Origin: Zetaproteobacteria bacterium CG06_land_8_20_14_3_00_59_53
GTDB taxonomy: Bacteria > Pseudomonadota > Zetaproteobacteria > Mariprofundales > Mariprofundaceae
Reading direction: 5' to 3'
Assembly (NCBI GenBank): GCA_002779605.1
Contig: PEWE01000002.1
Location: 124,001-188,000 of the forward strand
Length of the DNA: 64,000 nt
Numbering within the stretch: the stretch's first letter is position 1; each line of letters starts with the position of its first letter. Below are positions 28,367 to 36,104 of this stretch, in pieces. A program made the translations under genes and the position numbers. The notes beneath the pieces were generated by a model. That model was given only the letters and a program-made list of their open reading frames with translations. It had not been told where the DNA came from and searched no databases.

Positions 28367-29994
28367 TGCCTGATAACGCTGCCATCGCACGCGATTACCA
28401 CGAACGTACCGCACACCGTCCGGACGGCTATGCACGTGGTCCGGAAGCGCTCGACTGGAGCTCTCAACCCGACCCGTTTCGGCGATTCGACGGTGCCTCC
28501 CTGATCCCTCTGCCGCTGGCGGGCGGGGAGTCTAAAGCTAGCTATGCCGCCCTGTTCTCCCCGGGTGGGGTTGCACCGCAGGCCCTGAATCTGCAAAACA
28601 TCGCCACCCTGTTCGAACTCTCGCTCGGCATCTCGGCATGGAAGGGATATATGGGCGACCGCTGGGCGCTACGCTGCAATCCCTCGAGCGGCAACCTGCA
28701 TCCGACGGAAGGCTATGCCGTGTGTTGCGACATTCCCGGCATCGAAAACGGTGTGTACCACTACAGGCCGGATGAACATGCACTGGAGCAGCGAGCGAGC
28801 GTGGCCTTCGAATCCGGACAGCCCCGACTGATCGTCGGCCTGAGTTCCATTCTGTGGCGCGAAGGATGGAAATACGGTGAGCGCGCCTTCCGTTACTGCA
28901 TGCTGGACGGCGGCCACGCGCAGGCCGCATTCGCTTACGCAGCAGCTACGCTGGGCTGGCATATAAATGTGCTGAATCATCATGGTACGCAGCGCATCGC
29001 CACCCTGCTGGGACTTGATGATGTGCAATCCTTTCGGAGGGGCGAACGCGAAATCGCCGAACTGCTCTTCGAGGCAGGCCCGTTCATGCAAAGCCCGGAT
29101 ATCCCCGAGGCGTGGTTCACTAAGGCTTCAGCCGCCTGTTGGAGCGGAATGGCCAACCGGCTTGATCCCGCACCATACGGCCGGTGGCCGATTCTCGATG
29201 AAGTGGCGGCAGCCACGCAGAGCCAGACATCAGCCAGGCGCGAAGCCGCGCCAGTCGGGCGCACCGGGCCGTGCCCTCTGCCTGAATCACACCCCGGGGA
29301 TGTGCCCGCCTGGCAACTGATCCGGCAGCGGCGCAGTGCGCAGCGCTTCGACCCCCGTCCGATGCTGCCGCTGGCGAATTTTCTGCGCATGCTCGATGCC
29401 ACCCTTCCCCGCCCCGGCGTCCCGCCCTTTGCCGACAACCCGGACGATACGCATATCGATCTGGTGCTGTTCGTACACCGCGTAGAGGGTCTGCGTCAGG
29501 GCCTGTATGCACTTCTCCGATCCGGGCAGAGTCTGCAAATCTTGCGAAGCGAACTGCGCCTCTCATTCGAATGGGCGCCTGTGCAAACCGGCATGACGCA
29601 TCTACCCCTGTATATGCTCATCCGGGCCGACTGCCGCAATGCCGCGCGTACATTATGCTGCCAGCAAGCCATTGCAGGCGATGCCTGTTTCGCTGTGGCC
29701 ATGCTGGGCGAATTCGATGCTGCACTCGATGCCCATGCCGGCAATTACCGCAGGCTGTTCAACGAGGCAGGCATCATCGGACAAGCATTATATCTGGAAG
29801 CGGAAAACGCCGGTTTCCGGGGCACGGGCATCGGTTGCTATTTCGATCCGGCCGTTCACGACACCCTCGGCATCAGCGGCACGGCACTGCAAAGCATGTA
29901 TCACTTTGCCGTCGGCATGCCGCTGGTTGATGAACGCATCGAAACCCTGCCCCCCTATGAGCATCTGAAGGAGAGACGTCATGCTGCGTCGTGA
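28366..29994 (+). CDS. SagB-type double nitroreductase-family protein
   Basis: The 542-residue protein has two tandem nitroreductase-like halves. The first shows ALNLQNIATLFELSLGISAWKGYMGDRWALRCNPSSGNLHPTE split around residue 100, a typical SagB/ThcOx flavin-binding start, and GVYHYRPDEHAL; the second starts WQLIRQRRSAQRFDPR near residue 320 and ends GFRGTGIGCYFDP. SagB-type flavoenzymes oxidise azolines in peptide natural products, but similar genes without any peptide precursor are found in nif clusters. No cyclodehydratase or precursor gene is near. A redox reaction linked to the following Rieske protein is inference. The ATG at 28366 overlaps the upstream stop. Confidence 0.82.
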   Translation: MPDNAAIARDYHERTAHRPDGYARGPEALDWSSQPDPFRRFDGASLIPLPLAGGESKASYAALFSPGGVAPQALNLQNIATLFELSLGISAWKGYMGDRWALRCNPSSGNLHPTEGYAVCCDIPGIENGVYHYRPDEHALEQRASVAFESGQPRLIVGLSSILWREGWKYGERAFRYCMLDGGHAQAAFAYAAATLGWHINVLNHHGTQRIATLLGLDDVQSFRRGEREIAELLFEAGPFMQSPDIPEAWFTKASAACWSGMANRLDPAPYGRWPILDEVAAATQSQTSARREAAPVGRTGPCPLPESHPGDVPAWQLIRQRRSAQRFDPRPMLPLANFLRMLDATLPRPGVPPFADNPDDTHIDLVLFVHRVEGLRQGLYALLRSGQSLQILRSELRLSFEWAPVQTGMTHLPLYMLIRADCRNAARTLCCQQAIAGDACFAVAMLGEFDAALDAHAGNYRRLFNEAGIIGQALYLEAENAGFRGTGIGCYFDPAVHDTLGISGTALQSMYHFAVGMPLVDERIETLPPYEHLKERRHAAS

Positions 29995-30349
29995 ACGATG
30001 GGTTCATATCTGTGAGGCATCCGCATTATCTGAACGAGAGTTTCTGACCCTCGATGTGTTGCATGGCGGAGATATCGTCTCCTGTCTGGTGTTCCGCTAT
30101 CAGGGCATGGTGTATGCCTACCGCAACCAGTGCGTGCACATGGTCCGGCGGCTGGATGGTGAGCAGAAGCGCATCTTCGATGATGCCGGCGAACTGTTGC
30201 GCTGTTCGATGCACGGCATTGTCTACCAGCCACAGACCGGCGAATCGCTCAGCACCATGTGCCGGGGCGAGAAGCTGACGCCTGTCAAAATCACCGAGCA
30301 CGAAGGCGGCATCTACATCACCGACAAACGGGTGCGAGGCATCGTATAA
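29981..30349 (+). CDS. Rieske [2Fe-2S] protein
   Basis: The 122-residue soluble protein has the Rieske ligands in CVH (residues 51-53, within YRNQCVHM) and CSMH (residues 75-78, within LLRCSMHGIVYQP). The spacing and the lack of a membrane helix fit a ferredoxin-type Rieske protein, as in dioxygenase systems, and not a cytochrome bc subunit. The start lies 14 bases inside the nitroreductase gene, so the two are coupled. It is the natural electron donor or acceptor candidate for that flavoenzyme. Confidence 0.85.
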   Translation: MLRRERWVHICEASALSEREFLTLDVLHGGDIVSCLVFRYQGMVYAYRNQCVHMVRRLDGEQKRIFDDAGELLRCSMHGIVYQPQTGESLSTMCRGEKLTPVKITEHEGGIYITDKRVRGIV

Positions 30350-30376
30350 CCACGGACTGCTGCCGGGTCGGACGAA

Positions 30377-30718
30377 CTACCCGTCGGCGAACGCCCCCTC
30401 GGCACGCAGCATCGCCTTGAATCCCTTCATCACCGGCCGCGAGATCATCGTTTCGGCGAGCAGCCGCATCTCGTAGATCTGCATGCGCAGAGCTTCTCCC
30501 GCACCGTGCCTGGCCTCGGCGATCAGTGAATGCGCCTGCGCTCCGAGCAGCATGCCGTTCCGGCAGCGCAGACCGTCGTAGAGCACGCTCATCGCTGTCT
30601 TCTCGGCGGCATTCATTTTGCACTTGCCGTCGAGGATCTTCAGCATCACCGTCGTGATGCAATCGATCTCGATCGGCTGCCATCGCCTCGCAGCGGCCCA
30701 TGTCCTGAGATTCTTCAT
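30377..30718 (-). CDS. Unknown nif-regulated protein of 113 residues
   Basis: I do not recognise this family. The 113-residue product is mostly helical, with IDCITTVMLKILDGKCKMNAAEKTAMSV in the middle and AHSLIAEARHGAGEALRMQIYEMRLLAETM after it; two cysteines (20 and 33) lie around the first helix and another is at about 52. There is no signal or membrane segment. The reason to believe it is its promoter: a -24/-12 element and a NifA site shared with nifF lie directly upstream. The predicted transcription start is on the ATG, as for nifV. Confidence 0.65.
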   Translation of the reverse strand: MKNLRTWAAARRWQPIEIDCITTVMLKILDGKCKMNAAEKTAMSVLYDGLRCRNGMLLGAQAHSLIAEARHGAGEALRMQIYEMRLLAETMISRPVMKGFKAMLRAEGAFADG

Positions 30719-30728
30719 ACCGTTCTAT

Positions 30729-30744
30729 GGCAATCGTCATGCCA
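30729..30744 (-). promoter_or_regulatory. Sigma-54 promoter of the unknown gene at 30718
   Basis: TGGCATGACGATTGCC on the minus strand fits GG-N10-GC. The next ten bases and the distance to ATG match the nifV promoter almost exactly. The predicted start is 30718, the first base of the ATG. Confidence 0.68.
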
Positions 30745-30798
30745 GTTTTTCGAAGGACAGAAAACCAACAATTTCACGCATTCCGGGCAGACTGCCTT

Positions 30799-30814
30799 TG
30801 TCCGCTTTACTACA
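30799..30814. promoter_or_regulatory. NifA upstream activator site shared by nifF and the divergent gene
   Basis: TGTCCGCTTTACTACA fits TGT-N10-ACA. It is about 90 bp upstream of the predicted minus-strand start and 150 bp upstream of the nifF start. Confidence 0.72.
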
Positions 30815-30930
30815 AAACCCGCGCGACTGCTGCATACCGCGCATTCCAAAAACTCGAGTCTGCATTCATTGACGCTGCTAAATGCATGTTTTTAATCATA
30901 GTCCGACTCCTCCACATGGACATCGAAGAA

Positions 30931-30946
30931 TGGTTCCCGAATTGCT
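30931..30946 (+). promoter_or_regulatory. Sigma-54 promoter of nifF
   Basis: TGGTTCCCGAATTGCT fits GG-N10-GC with a perfect TTGCT -12 box and a weaker -24 box. The start near 30957 leaves 26 bases to the nifF ATG. Confidence 0.75.
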
Positions 30947-30982
30947 CTGCATCAACAGAAACCCGAACCCCAGGAGGCAGCC

Positions 30983-31525
30983 ATGTCCGACATCGGCATC
31001 TATTTCGGCACCGATACCGGTACGACACGCCTGATCGCCAAGAAGCTGGCGAAGAAACTCGATGCCATCGTGACCGGAAAAACGGCGGCGAAACCCTTGA
31101 ATGTGAACCGCACCGGGGTTGAGCAGTTCATGGCTCATGACAGCCTGATCCTCGGCACCCCCACCTACGGCATCAACCAGTTGCCGGGAAAATCGACCAA
31201 TATCGCCGAGGGCAGTTGGGAAGAATTCCTGCCGCTGCTGGAAGGTCAGGATTTCAGTGGCAAAGTCGTAGCCCTCTACGGACTTGGCGATCAGGAAAAA
31301 TACAGCGGGCGATTCGTCGATTCGATGATTCACCTGTATCGTTTTTTTAGCGAACGCGGCGCCGGCATCGTGGGACAAACCGATACCGACGGATACAGCT
31401 TCGAATTTTCGATGGCCGTCGTCGAAGGACGATTTGTCGGCCTTGTGCTCGACCAGCAGACCCAGCCATTGCTTAGCGAGGAGCGCATGGATCGCTGGCT
31501 GGCCGACATCGGTCCGCAATTATGA
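30983..31525 (+). CDS. nifF: Flavodoxin NifF, electron donor to nitrogenase
   Basis: The 180-residue long-chain flavodoxin has the FMN phosphate loop FGTDTGTTRLIAKKL, the isoalloxazine segment TPTYGINQLPG and LYGLGDQEKYSGRFVDSM, followed by the long-chain insertion near TDTDGYSFEFS. NifF donates low-potential electrons to the Fe protein. CAGGAGG precedes the ATG. It starts a three-gene unit with a DUF2750 protein and an acetyltransferase and has its own NifA-type promoter. Confidence 0.94.
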   Translation: MSDIGIYFGTDTGTTRLIAKKLAKKLDAIVTGKTAAKPLNVNRTGVEQFMAHDSLILGTPTYGINQLPGKSTNIAEGSWEEFLPLLEGQDFSGKVVALYGLGDQEKYSGRFVDSMIHLYRFFSERGAGIVGQTDTDGYSFEFSMAVVEGRFVGLVLDQQTQPLLSEERMDRWLADIGPQL

Positions 31526-31917
31526 GGTATGCGCCAAGCGAAACAGAACTGACCTGCCTGAAGGGCATGGATGCTGCCGAGCGCCTGCACTATTTCATCA
31601 CCCGGAGCATGGAATGCGAGGAGGTGTGGAGCCTGAGCAATGCGGACGGTTGGGCGGTTCGTGAAGGCGATGCGGGTGCAAGCATCATGGTATGGCCGTA
31701 TCGCTGTCTTGCTGAAGCATTCACCATGCAGGGCGAGCATACCGATGCCGTGTCGCTGGAGCATTTCGTTTACCATGAGCTCAACGAGCTGAGTATGAAT
31801 GGCATCCGTCTCGAGATCTTGCCGGATCACCGCCCCGGAATGGTGTTATCCGCGTCCGAACTGTTCCAGATATTCGATCGCAGGATGGACGACGAACAAT
31901 ATTTCATCGAGGGCTGA
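31522..31917 (+). CDS. DUF2750-like protein
   Basis: The 131-residue protein resembles the DUF2750 family: ERLHYFITRSMECEEVWSLSNADGWAV, then IMVWPYRCLAEAF and a terminal VLSASELFQIFDRRM. No function is known for this family. The ATG overlaps the nifF stop as ATGA, so it is co-translated with nifF and under the same promoter, which is more informative than the domain name. Confidence 0.7.
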   Translation: MRYAPSETELTCLKGMDAAERLHYFITRSMECEEVWSLSNADGWAVREGDAGASIMVWPYRCLAEAFTMQGEHTDAVSLEHFVYHELNELSMNGIRLEILPDHRPGMVLSASELFQIFDRRMDDEQYFIEG

Positions 31918-31918
31918 T

Positions 31919-32434
31919 ATGAATATGTTGCAGCAGGGTATTCAGGGCATGGTGCACAAGCTGGTCGGTAAAAAGGTGCGCATCCGCGATGCGTGCATGG
32001 ACGACCTTGCCGGCATGACGGGCCTGCTCGGAGAACTGTTCAGTATCGAGACGGATTTCACGCCGGATATTCGCCGCCAGCGTCTTGGACTGGTCAGCCT
32101 GATGAAAAGCCGCACAGCGACACTTCTGGTCGCCGTAATCGGGAAGTCGGGCGACAGCGAAAAGATCGTCGGCATGTGCACCCTGCAGCCGCTGATCTCG
32201 ACAGCCGAGGGCGGGACGGTGGGCATCGTCGAAGATCTGGTGGTCAGTCATCAATGGCGTGGCCAGGGCATCGGCAGCATGCTTCTTGATGCCATCGAGG
32301 AAACCGCCCGCCGCCAGCAGATGAGGCGCCTGCAACTGCTCACCGATATGGCCAATATCCCGGCCATGCACTTCTACGACATGCATGCATGGACTCGAAC
32401 CAGCCTGATCAACCTTCGCAAACTGTTCCCCTGA
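31919..32434 (+). CDS. GNAT-family N-acetyltransferase
   Basis: The 171-residue protein has the GNAT acetyl-CoA loop HQWRGQGIGSMLLDAIEE and the preceding strand GIVEDLVV, with YDMHAWTRTS at the end. The substrate cannot be read. The ATG at 31919 is one base after the DUF2750 stop. It is the third gene of the nifF unit, followed by a convergent gene, so any role would be under nitrogen-fixing conditions. Confidence 0.82.
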   Translation: MNMLQQGIQGMVHKLVGKKVRIRDACMDDLAGMTGLLGELFSIETDFTPDIRRQRLGLVSLMKSRTATLLVAVIGKSGDSEKIVGMCTLQPLISTAEGGTVGIVEDLVVSHQWRGQGIGSMLLDAIEETARRQQMRRLQLLTDMANIPAMHFYDMHAWTRTSLINLRKLFP

Positions 32435-32467
32435 CCGGGAACGCTGACCGAGCCTCCGGTTGGTTGC

Positions 32468-32902
32468 TCACCCTTCCATGATCATCGTATAAGCCGTGCG
32501 CAACAGTTCCAGTTCCGTCGAACCCAGACCGCGCGCCTGGGTCAGGGTGATAAACGACCCGCCCACAGCCTCCGCAGCCGTAAACGGCGGATCCATCGTC
32601 GTGAAGCGCATCAGATATACAGGCAGAGACAAACCGGCAACATCCATATGCTCCTGATAGGCCGCATCCACCAGCAACCCCCCACTCGGCAGGCCCATCC
32701 AGCGTTCCAACTCAGCTGCAACCGAAGCGGGATGAACAACGACACGGGCTCCTGCAATGGCAGGGTTCGGTCCGGGCCTGCCCAGACATACCCCGCCAGC
32801 GTCCAGCCGGAAGAAGCGTGTCATCGCACTGGTTGACTGCTTGTGATACAGAATCGCGCGCGCCGAACTCAACAGCCCGGGGATCGCCTTGTCAGCCTGC
32901 AT
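32468..32902 (-). CDS. Unknown protein at the end of the nifE operon
   Basis: I do not recognise this 144-residue protein. It has no signal or membrane segment. Its C-terminal half is the most ordered part: LPVYLMRFTTMDPPFTAAEAVGGSFITLTQARGLGSTELELLRTAYTMIM. One cysteine and several His and Asp residues do not form a clear metal site. It follows the DUF364 gene by three bases and is the last gene of the long nifE operon. Confidence 0.6.
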   Translation of the reverse strand: MQADKAIPGLLSSARAILYHKQSTSAMTRFFRLDAGGVCLGRPGPNPAIAGARVVVHPASVAAELERWMGLPSGGLLVDAAYQEHMDVAGLSLPVYLMRFTTMDPPFTAAEAVGGSFITLTQARGLGSTELELLRTAYTMIMEG

Positions 32903-32905
32903 GTC

Positions 32906-33901
32906 TCACTCCCTTCCACCTGCGGGATTACGCGCATCCCACATCCACTTGTATTGCGTATCCAATGCCGAAAGACCTGCCAGAACCTCTTCGTACCCGG
33001 CCAGTTGCGGAAAGCGCCCCCTGCTTCCCGCTGAATACCAGTCTTCCATGCCCTGCTTCAGCCGATCGCGGACTCCCGCCATGCGGGATATCTCTTCCCT
33101 GACGGCCTGCATGCGCGGCCGGCCGATATCGGCAACGACATACTGCAGGGCTTCGTCGAACAGAATCCGCCCGCCACCCTCGGCAACGCATCGCTGCAAC
33201 AGGTCGGCATCCCGCACCTGTGTACCGGCCAGATAATCCACCCCCCAGTCGGTCAGTTCCGGAAGCCAGGGCATGCTTGGCCCCATCAGCACCAACGTGG
33301 CCAGCCGGCTGAGCTCGGCCAGCCGGGGGAATGTCTTGTTGATGATGGAACTGGCAGTCAGAAACACCCAATCGGCTGCAGGCAGCAGCTCTTCGGCAGC
33401 CGTGTCCGGATAGTTGTCCGGCCCCGGCTGCCGCTCTACGACACGCAGATCGTATTCCTGCTCATAACGTTCCAATCCGGGATAGCGCCCCACCACAACG
33501 ATCCGCGCGCCCTTGATACGCGGCAGGAAGTGCTCGAACACGGCCAGATTACCGGCCTGCTGCGGCAGTTCGACCACATGCTCGAAACGCGCGAGATCAG
33601 GTTGGCAGAGGGTATTGATGGCCGCCATCGCCACCGCAGACTCAAAGGGCTCCCAGCTGCGGATTCCATCCACCAGTTCGACAAGCGGTTGACCGGCCAG
33701 CGCGCCGGACCAGTTCAGGGTTCGCGTATAGGATTGCGGCGTCATCGCCAGGCCGGCTGACTCCCCGCTGCGGCACAGGGTCCAGACCAGACCGATGACA
33801 ACCTGCTCGGCTATTTCTTCTGCGCCAGCCTTGCTGCGTGCCTGATCGATCAGCCACTTGTAAAACCCCTGCTGGCGCCCGTCACCCTTGCCCGGAATCA
33901 T
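32906..33901 (-). CDS. DUF364 (putative heavy-metal chelation) protein
   Basis: The 331-residue protein has a first part with VWTLCRSGESAGLAMTPQSYTRTLNWSGALAG (DUF4213-like) and a second Rossmann-like part with ARIVVVGRYPGLERYEQEYDLRVVERQPGPDNYPD, DWVFLTASSIINKTFPRL and LMGPSMPWLPEL (DUF364). The family has been proposed to bind heavy metals and occurs next to Mo- or Fe-related genes. The ATG at 33901 overlaps the upstream stop as ATGA; longer starts to 33952 are inside that gene. A part in molybdenum or iron handling for FeMo-co is inference. Confidence 0.78.
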   Translation of the reverse strand: MIPGKGDGRQQGFYKWLIDQARSKAGAEEIAEQVVIGLVWTLCRSGESAGLAMTPQSYTRTLNWSGALAGQPLVELVDGIRSWEPFESAVAMAAINTLCQPDLARFEHVVELPQQAGNLAVFEHFLPRIKGARIVVVGRYPGLERYEQEYDLRVVERQPGPDNYPDTAAEELLPAADWVFLTASSIINKTFPRLAELSRLATLVLMGPSMPWLPELTDWGVDYLAGTQVRDADLLQRCVAEGGGRILFDEALQYVVADIGRPRMQAVREEISRMAGVRDRLKQGMEDWYSAGSRGRFPQLAGYEEVLAGLSALDTQYKWMWDARNPAGGRE

Positions 33902-34272
33902 AAAGCCGGCAGCAGACGAACTTCGGATTTCAGTTTCCCGGCATGTCCCCATACCTCAATGGCCTCGATAAACTTGTCCGGCCGGTCGGGGTAAGGACGC
34001 AGAACATCATGCTCACCGAACATATTGCCGTTGGCGTAGCGAACGATATGCGCAAACTTTTCGCCATCCTTGTTCATCCACGTTGCGAGAACACGCGGTT
34101 CGTTGTCGAAATCGTCGCGCACATGCTCGATGCTGCAGTCCTCGACGTCCGCGCAAGGAATACTCCCTGCATCCAGACCCAGCCTGCCCAGCACGCTTAG
34201 TACGGTGTTGCAGAACTCCGTGAAGTCACTGCTGATGGTTTCGGCATCATCGAGGGGAGCCAGTTCGTCCAT
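33898..34272 (-). CDS. Unknown acidic protein of the nifE operon
   Basis: The product is about 124 residues from the ATG at 34272; an ATG at 34299 would add nine residues and overlap the ferredoxin gene. It is acidic, with no membrane segment, and its centre reads EHVRDDFDNEPRVLATWMNKDGEKFAHIVRYANGNMFGEHDVLRPYP, a soluble alpha/beta-looking segment. I do not know the family. It is coupled to DUF364 by an ATGA overlap. Confidence 0.6.
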   Translation of the reverse strand: MDELAPLDDAETISSDFTEFCNTVLSVLGRLGLDAGSIPCADVEDCSIEHVRDDFDNEPRVLATWMNKDGEKFAHIVRYANGNMFGEHDVLRPYPDRPDKFIEAIEVWGHAGKLKSEVRLLPAL

Positions 34273-34285
34273 GCTGCCGCCCTGC

Positions 34286-34627
34286 CTATCCCCAGACATC
34301 CGGGGAAATCAACAGCTCCGCAACGGGCTCACCGCCCTTCAAATGCTGCTCGATGATGCTCGGTACATCCTCGGGCGTGAGTCCGGCATACATCACACCA
34401 TCGGGGTACACCATCGCCGTGGTGCCCTTCATGCACGGACCGAGGCAACCACAATTGGTCAAGGCAAAGCGAGCGAACAGCTTTTCGCTCTCCAGTTGCC
34501 TGGCGAAGGCCTCGTAGACTGCCGCCGCACCCTTGGAGGCGCAGGAACCACGCGGATGCATCGCTGGCCTGTTCTGCAGGCAGATGAAGATATGCTTCTC
34601 GGGTTTGGGTATCTTGCTGAAAATCAT
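34286..34627 (-). CDS. Thioredoxin-like 2Fe-2S ferredoxin (Shethna I type)
   Basis: The 113-residue protein matches the thioredoxin-like 2Fe-2S ferredoxins: HIFICLQNRPAMHPRGSC holds the first two cysteines and NCGCLGPCMKGTTAMVYPDG the others, followed by YAGLTPEDVPSIIEQHL. Azotobacter ferredoxin 2FeAvFdI of the nif cluster belongs to this class. The ATG at 34627 overlaps the fdxB stop as ATGA. It probably transfers electrons within nitrogenase assembly. Confidence 0.85.
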   Translation of the reverse strand: MIFSKIPKPEKHIFICLQNRPAMHPRGSCASKGAAAVYEAFARQLESEKLFARFALTNCGCLGPCMKGTTAMVYPDGVMYAGLTPEDVPSIIEQHLKGGEPVAELLISPDVWG

Positions 34628-34932
34628 GTGCCGACCGCCTGCGGCGAATGCGTATGGCAGTTCTTCGGGCAGACACGCGAGCAGGCACTGCAGCCGATAC
34701 AATCCATGGCATTCCTGATGGACATCACCATCACCACATCATCATCGATATCCTCGTAGCCATCATCGTAGTCGCTGTCGTCCAGTTCGCGTTCAACCAG
34801 ATCGAACACTTCACGCGGACACACCTTGAAACAGCGGCCGCAGCCGATACAGGTGGACTGGTCCAGCCCGGTCACGAACTCCGGTGTCCAGGTCTCGCCG
34901 CTGCGCGTAATTCCGGTAATGATATCGGACAT
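34624..34932 (-). CDS. fdxB: Ferredoxin III, nif-specific 2[4Fe-4S]
   Basis: The 102-residue protein has CIGCGRCFKVCPREVF and, after an acidic loop (ELDDSDYDDGYEDIDDD), CIGCSACSRVCPKNC. The N-terminal TRSGETWTPEFV is the signature of the nif-specific ferredoxin III family usually found beside nifX and DUF269, as here. The loop has an unusually dense acidic run. It is reduced or oxidised during FeMo-co synthesis; the exact partner is not known. Confidence 0.9.
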   Translation of the reverse strand: MSDIITGITRSGETWTPEFVTGLDQSTCIGCGRCFKVCPREVFDLVERELDDSDYDDGYEDIDDDVVMVMSIRNAMDCIGCSACSRVCPKNCHTHSPQAVGT

Positions 34933-34934
34933 CG

Positions 34935-35144
34935 TTAACTCCCTTCTGCTTCAACCAGTTTATTGTTTGCTTCTTCCCAGGCCTTGCAGGCATCAAAGGT
35001 GGCCTGTGCAATAGCCGGTATCTCCTGATAACCGGCCGGCAACCTGTCCTCGACCAGATCGTGTAACTGCGAGGCCCACTCGCTGGCGATGCGCTTCTTC
35101 TTGCGCATGTCCTTCTGCAATGCTTTCAGCTCTTCTTCATTCAT
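34935..35144 (-). CDS. CCE_0567-type small helical protein
   Basis: The 69-residue protein is a helical hairpin: EEELKALQKDMRKKKRIASEWASQLHDLVEDRL, a short turn AGYQEIP and AIAQATFDACKAWEEAN. This matches the small nif-cluster family first described from Cyanothece CCE_0567, thought to bind metal as a coiled-coil dimer. It sits in the conserved place between DUF269 and fdxB. Confidence 0.82.
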   Translation of the reverse strand: MNEEELKALQKDMRKKKRIASEWASQLHDLVEDRLPAGYQEIPAIAQATFDACKAWEEANNKLVEAEGS

Positions 35145-35147
35145 CGG

Positions 35148-35621
35148 CTACTCCTTGGCGACCTCAGGGTATTTGGCAATCAAGGCGAGGGCCGAGGCCA
35201 GCATCTTGTCGCCATCCTCGACCATCTTTTCCACCGACTTGAAACCGAAGCGATGCACGTCGCGCAGCGAGCGATCCAGCACCACCAGCTTGCCGACGGT
35301 AATAAGCACCCGGCCAAAACCTTCGTGGGACAGATTGACCACCGGCACAGCCATCATTCCGGTCTGCTTCTCGATCAGAAAAGAGATGGCGTTGTACAGG
35401 CATTTCACGCGTGCCATCACCAGTTCATCCGGGTCGCCGACCACCGGAATCTCCTGACGGCGTTCCTTGGTCAGGATGAACGGGTCGAGAATTTTTGCGT
35501 CCGACCAGCCTTCATACTTATCCCAGGTGTCCAGAGCGCGCATCTGGCGCGCCATCTCCTTCATGAAATTCGTCCCCAATGCCGCGTCGTTTTCGGCGAT
35601 GACCATGTCCGTCACACTCAT
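35148..35621 (-). CDS. NifX-associated protein (DUF269)
   Basis: The 157-residue protein fits the NifX-associated family: FMKEMARQMRALDTWDKYEGWSDAKILDPFILTKERRQEIPVVGDPD at residues 20-65, then VNLSHEGFGRVLITVGKLVVLDRSLRDVHRFGF. It is nearly always placed after nifX, as it is here, and is thought to help cofactor synthesis, with no biochemical role established that I know of. The start has GGAGAC upstream. Confidence 0.9.
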   Translation of the reverse strand: MSVTDMVIAENDAALGTNFMKEMARQMRALDTWDKYEGWSDAKILDPFILTKERRQEIPVVGDPDELVMARVKCLYNAISFLIEKQTGMMAVPVVNLSHEGFGRVLITVGKLVVLDRSLRDVHRFGFKSVEKMVEDGDKMLASALALIAKYPEVAKE

Positions 35622-35656
35622 GTATGTCTCCTTGATACGATGTATTAAACTGTGAT

Positions 35657-36100
35657 TTATTCCTGCCAGCCTTCGTCTTCCATGGCATCGAAGCGTGAGG
35701 CGTCAGTCTGTCCCTGTGCGGCCAAAGTCTTGCTCACCCAAGGCGCCGGCGTGCTGCCCTGCATGTCTTCCTGCAGGGCATCGATCAGTTCGGCAATCCG
35801 ACTGCCGGGATCAACGCGCACCGGCTGGATATTCATGCGAAGCAGTTGTTGAACAGCCGAGGAACCCACAGCCTGGCTGTATACCGCGCCGCAGCCCTGC
35901 AAAGCGGACAGCTTCACGGCCAGCTTGTCCTCGTTGCCGTCCTGTTCCAGCCGACCGAACTGGGCGACCTCGAGAAGCGTGGCCTGCGAAGCGCTGACCG
36001 CATAAATCGCGAAGGACCTGGCCGAACCGAAATGCTGGTTGACCTGCTTCATATCGGTTGTCGCGAAAGCGATCTTCAGGCTGGCTGATGTATCCATCAT
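35657..36100 (-). CDS. nifX: NifX, FeMo-co precursor carrier
   Basis: NifX holds NifB-co and the VK-cluster between NifB, NifEN and the apo-enzyme. The 147-residue protein reads LKIAFATTDMKQVNQHFGSARSFAIYAV, then LQGCGAVYSQAVGSSAVQQLLRMNIQPVRVD. ATGs at 36100 and 36097 are both possible; the first has GGTGG eight bases upstream and begins after the nifN stop. The C-terminal 30 residues are acidic. It is in the conserved nifE-nifN-nifX order. Confidence 0.93.
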   Translation of the reverse strand: MMDTSASLKIAFATTDMKQVNQHFGSARSFAIYAVSASQATLLEVAQFGRLEQDGNEDKLAVKLSALQGCGAVYSQAVGSSAVQQLLRMNIQPVRVDPGSRIAELIDALQEDMQGSTPAPWVSKTLAAQGQTDASRFDAMEDEGWQE

Positions 36101-36104
36101 CGGA

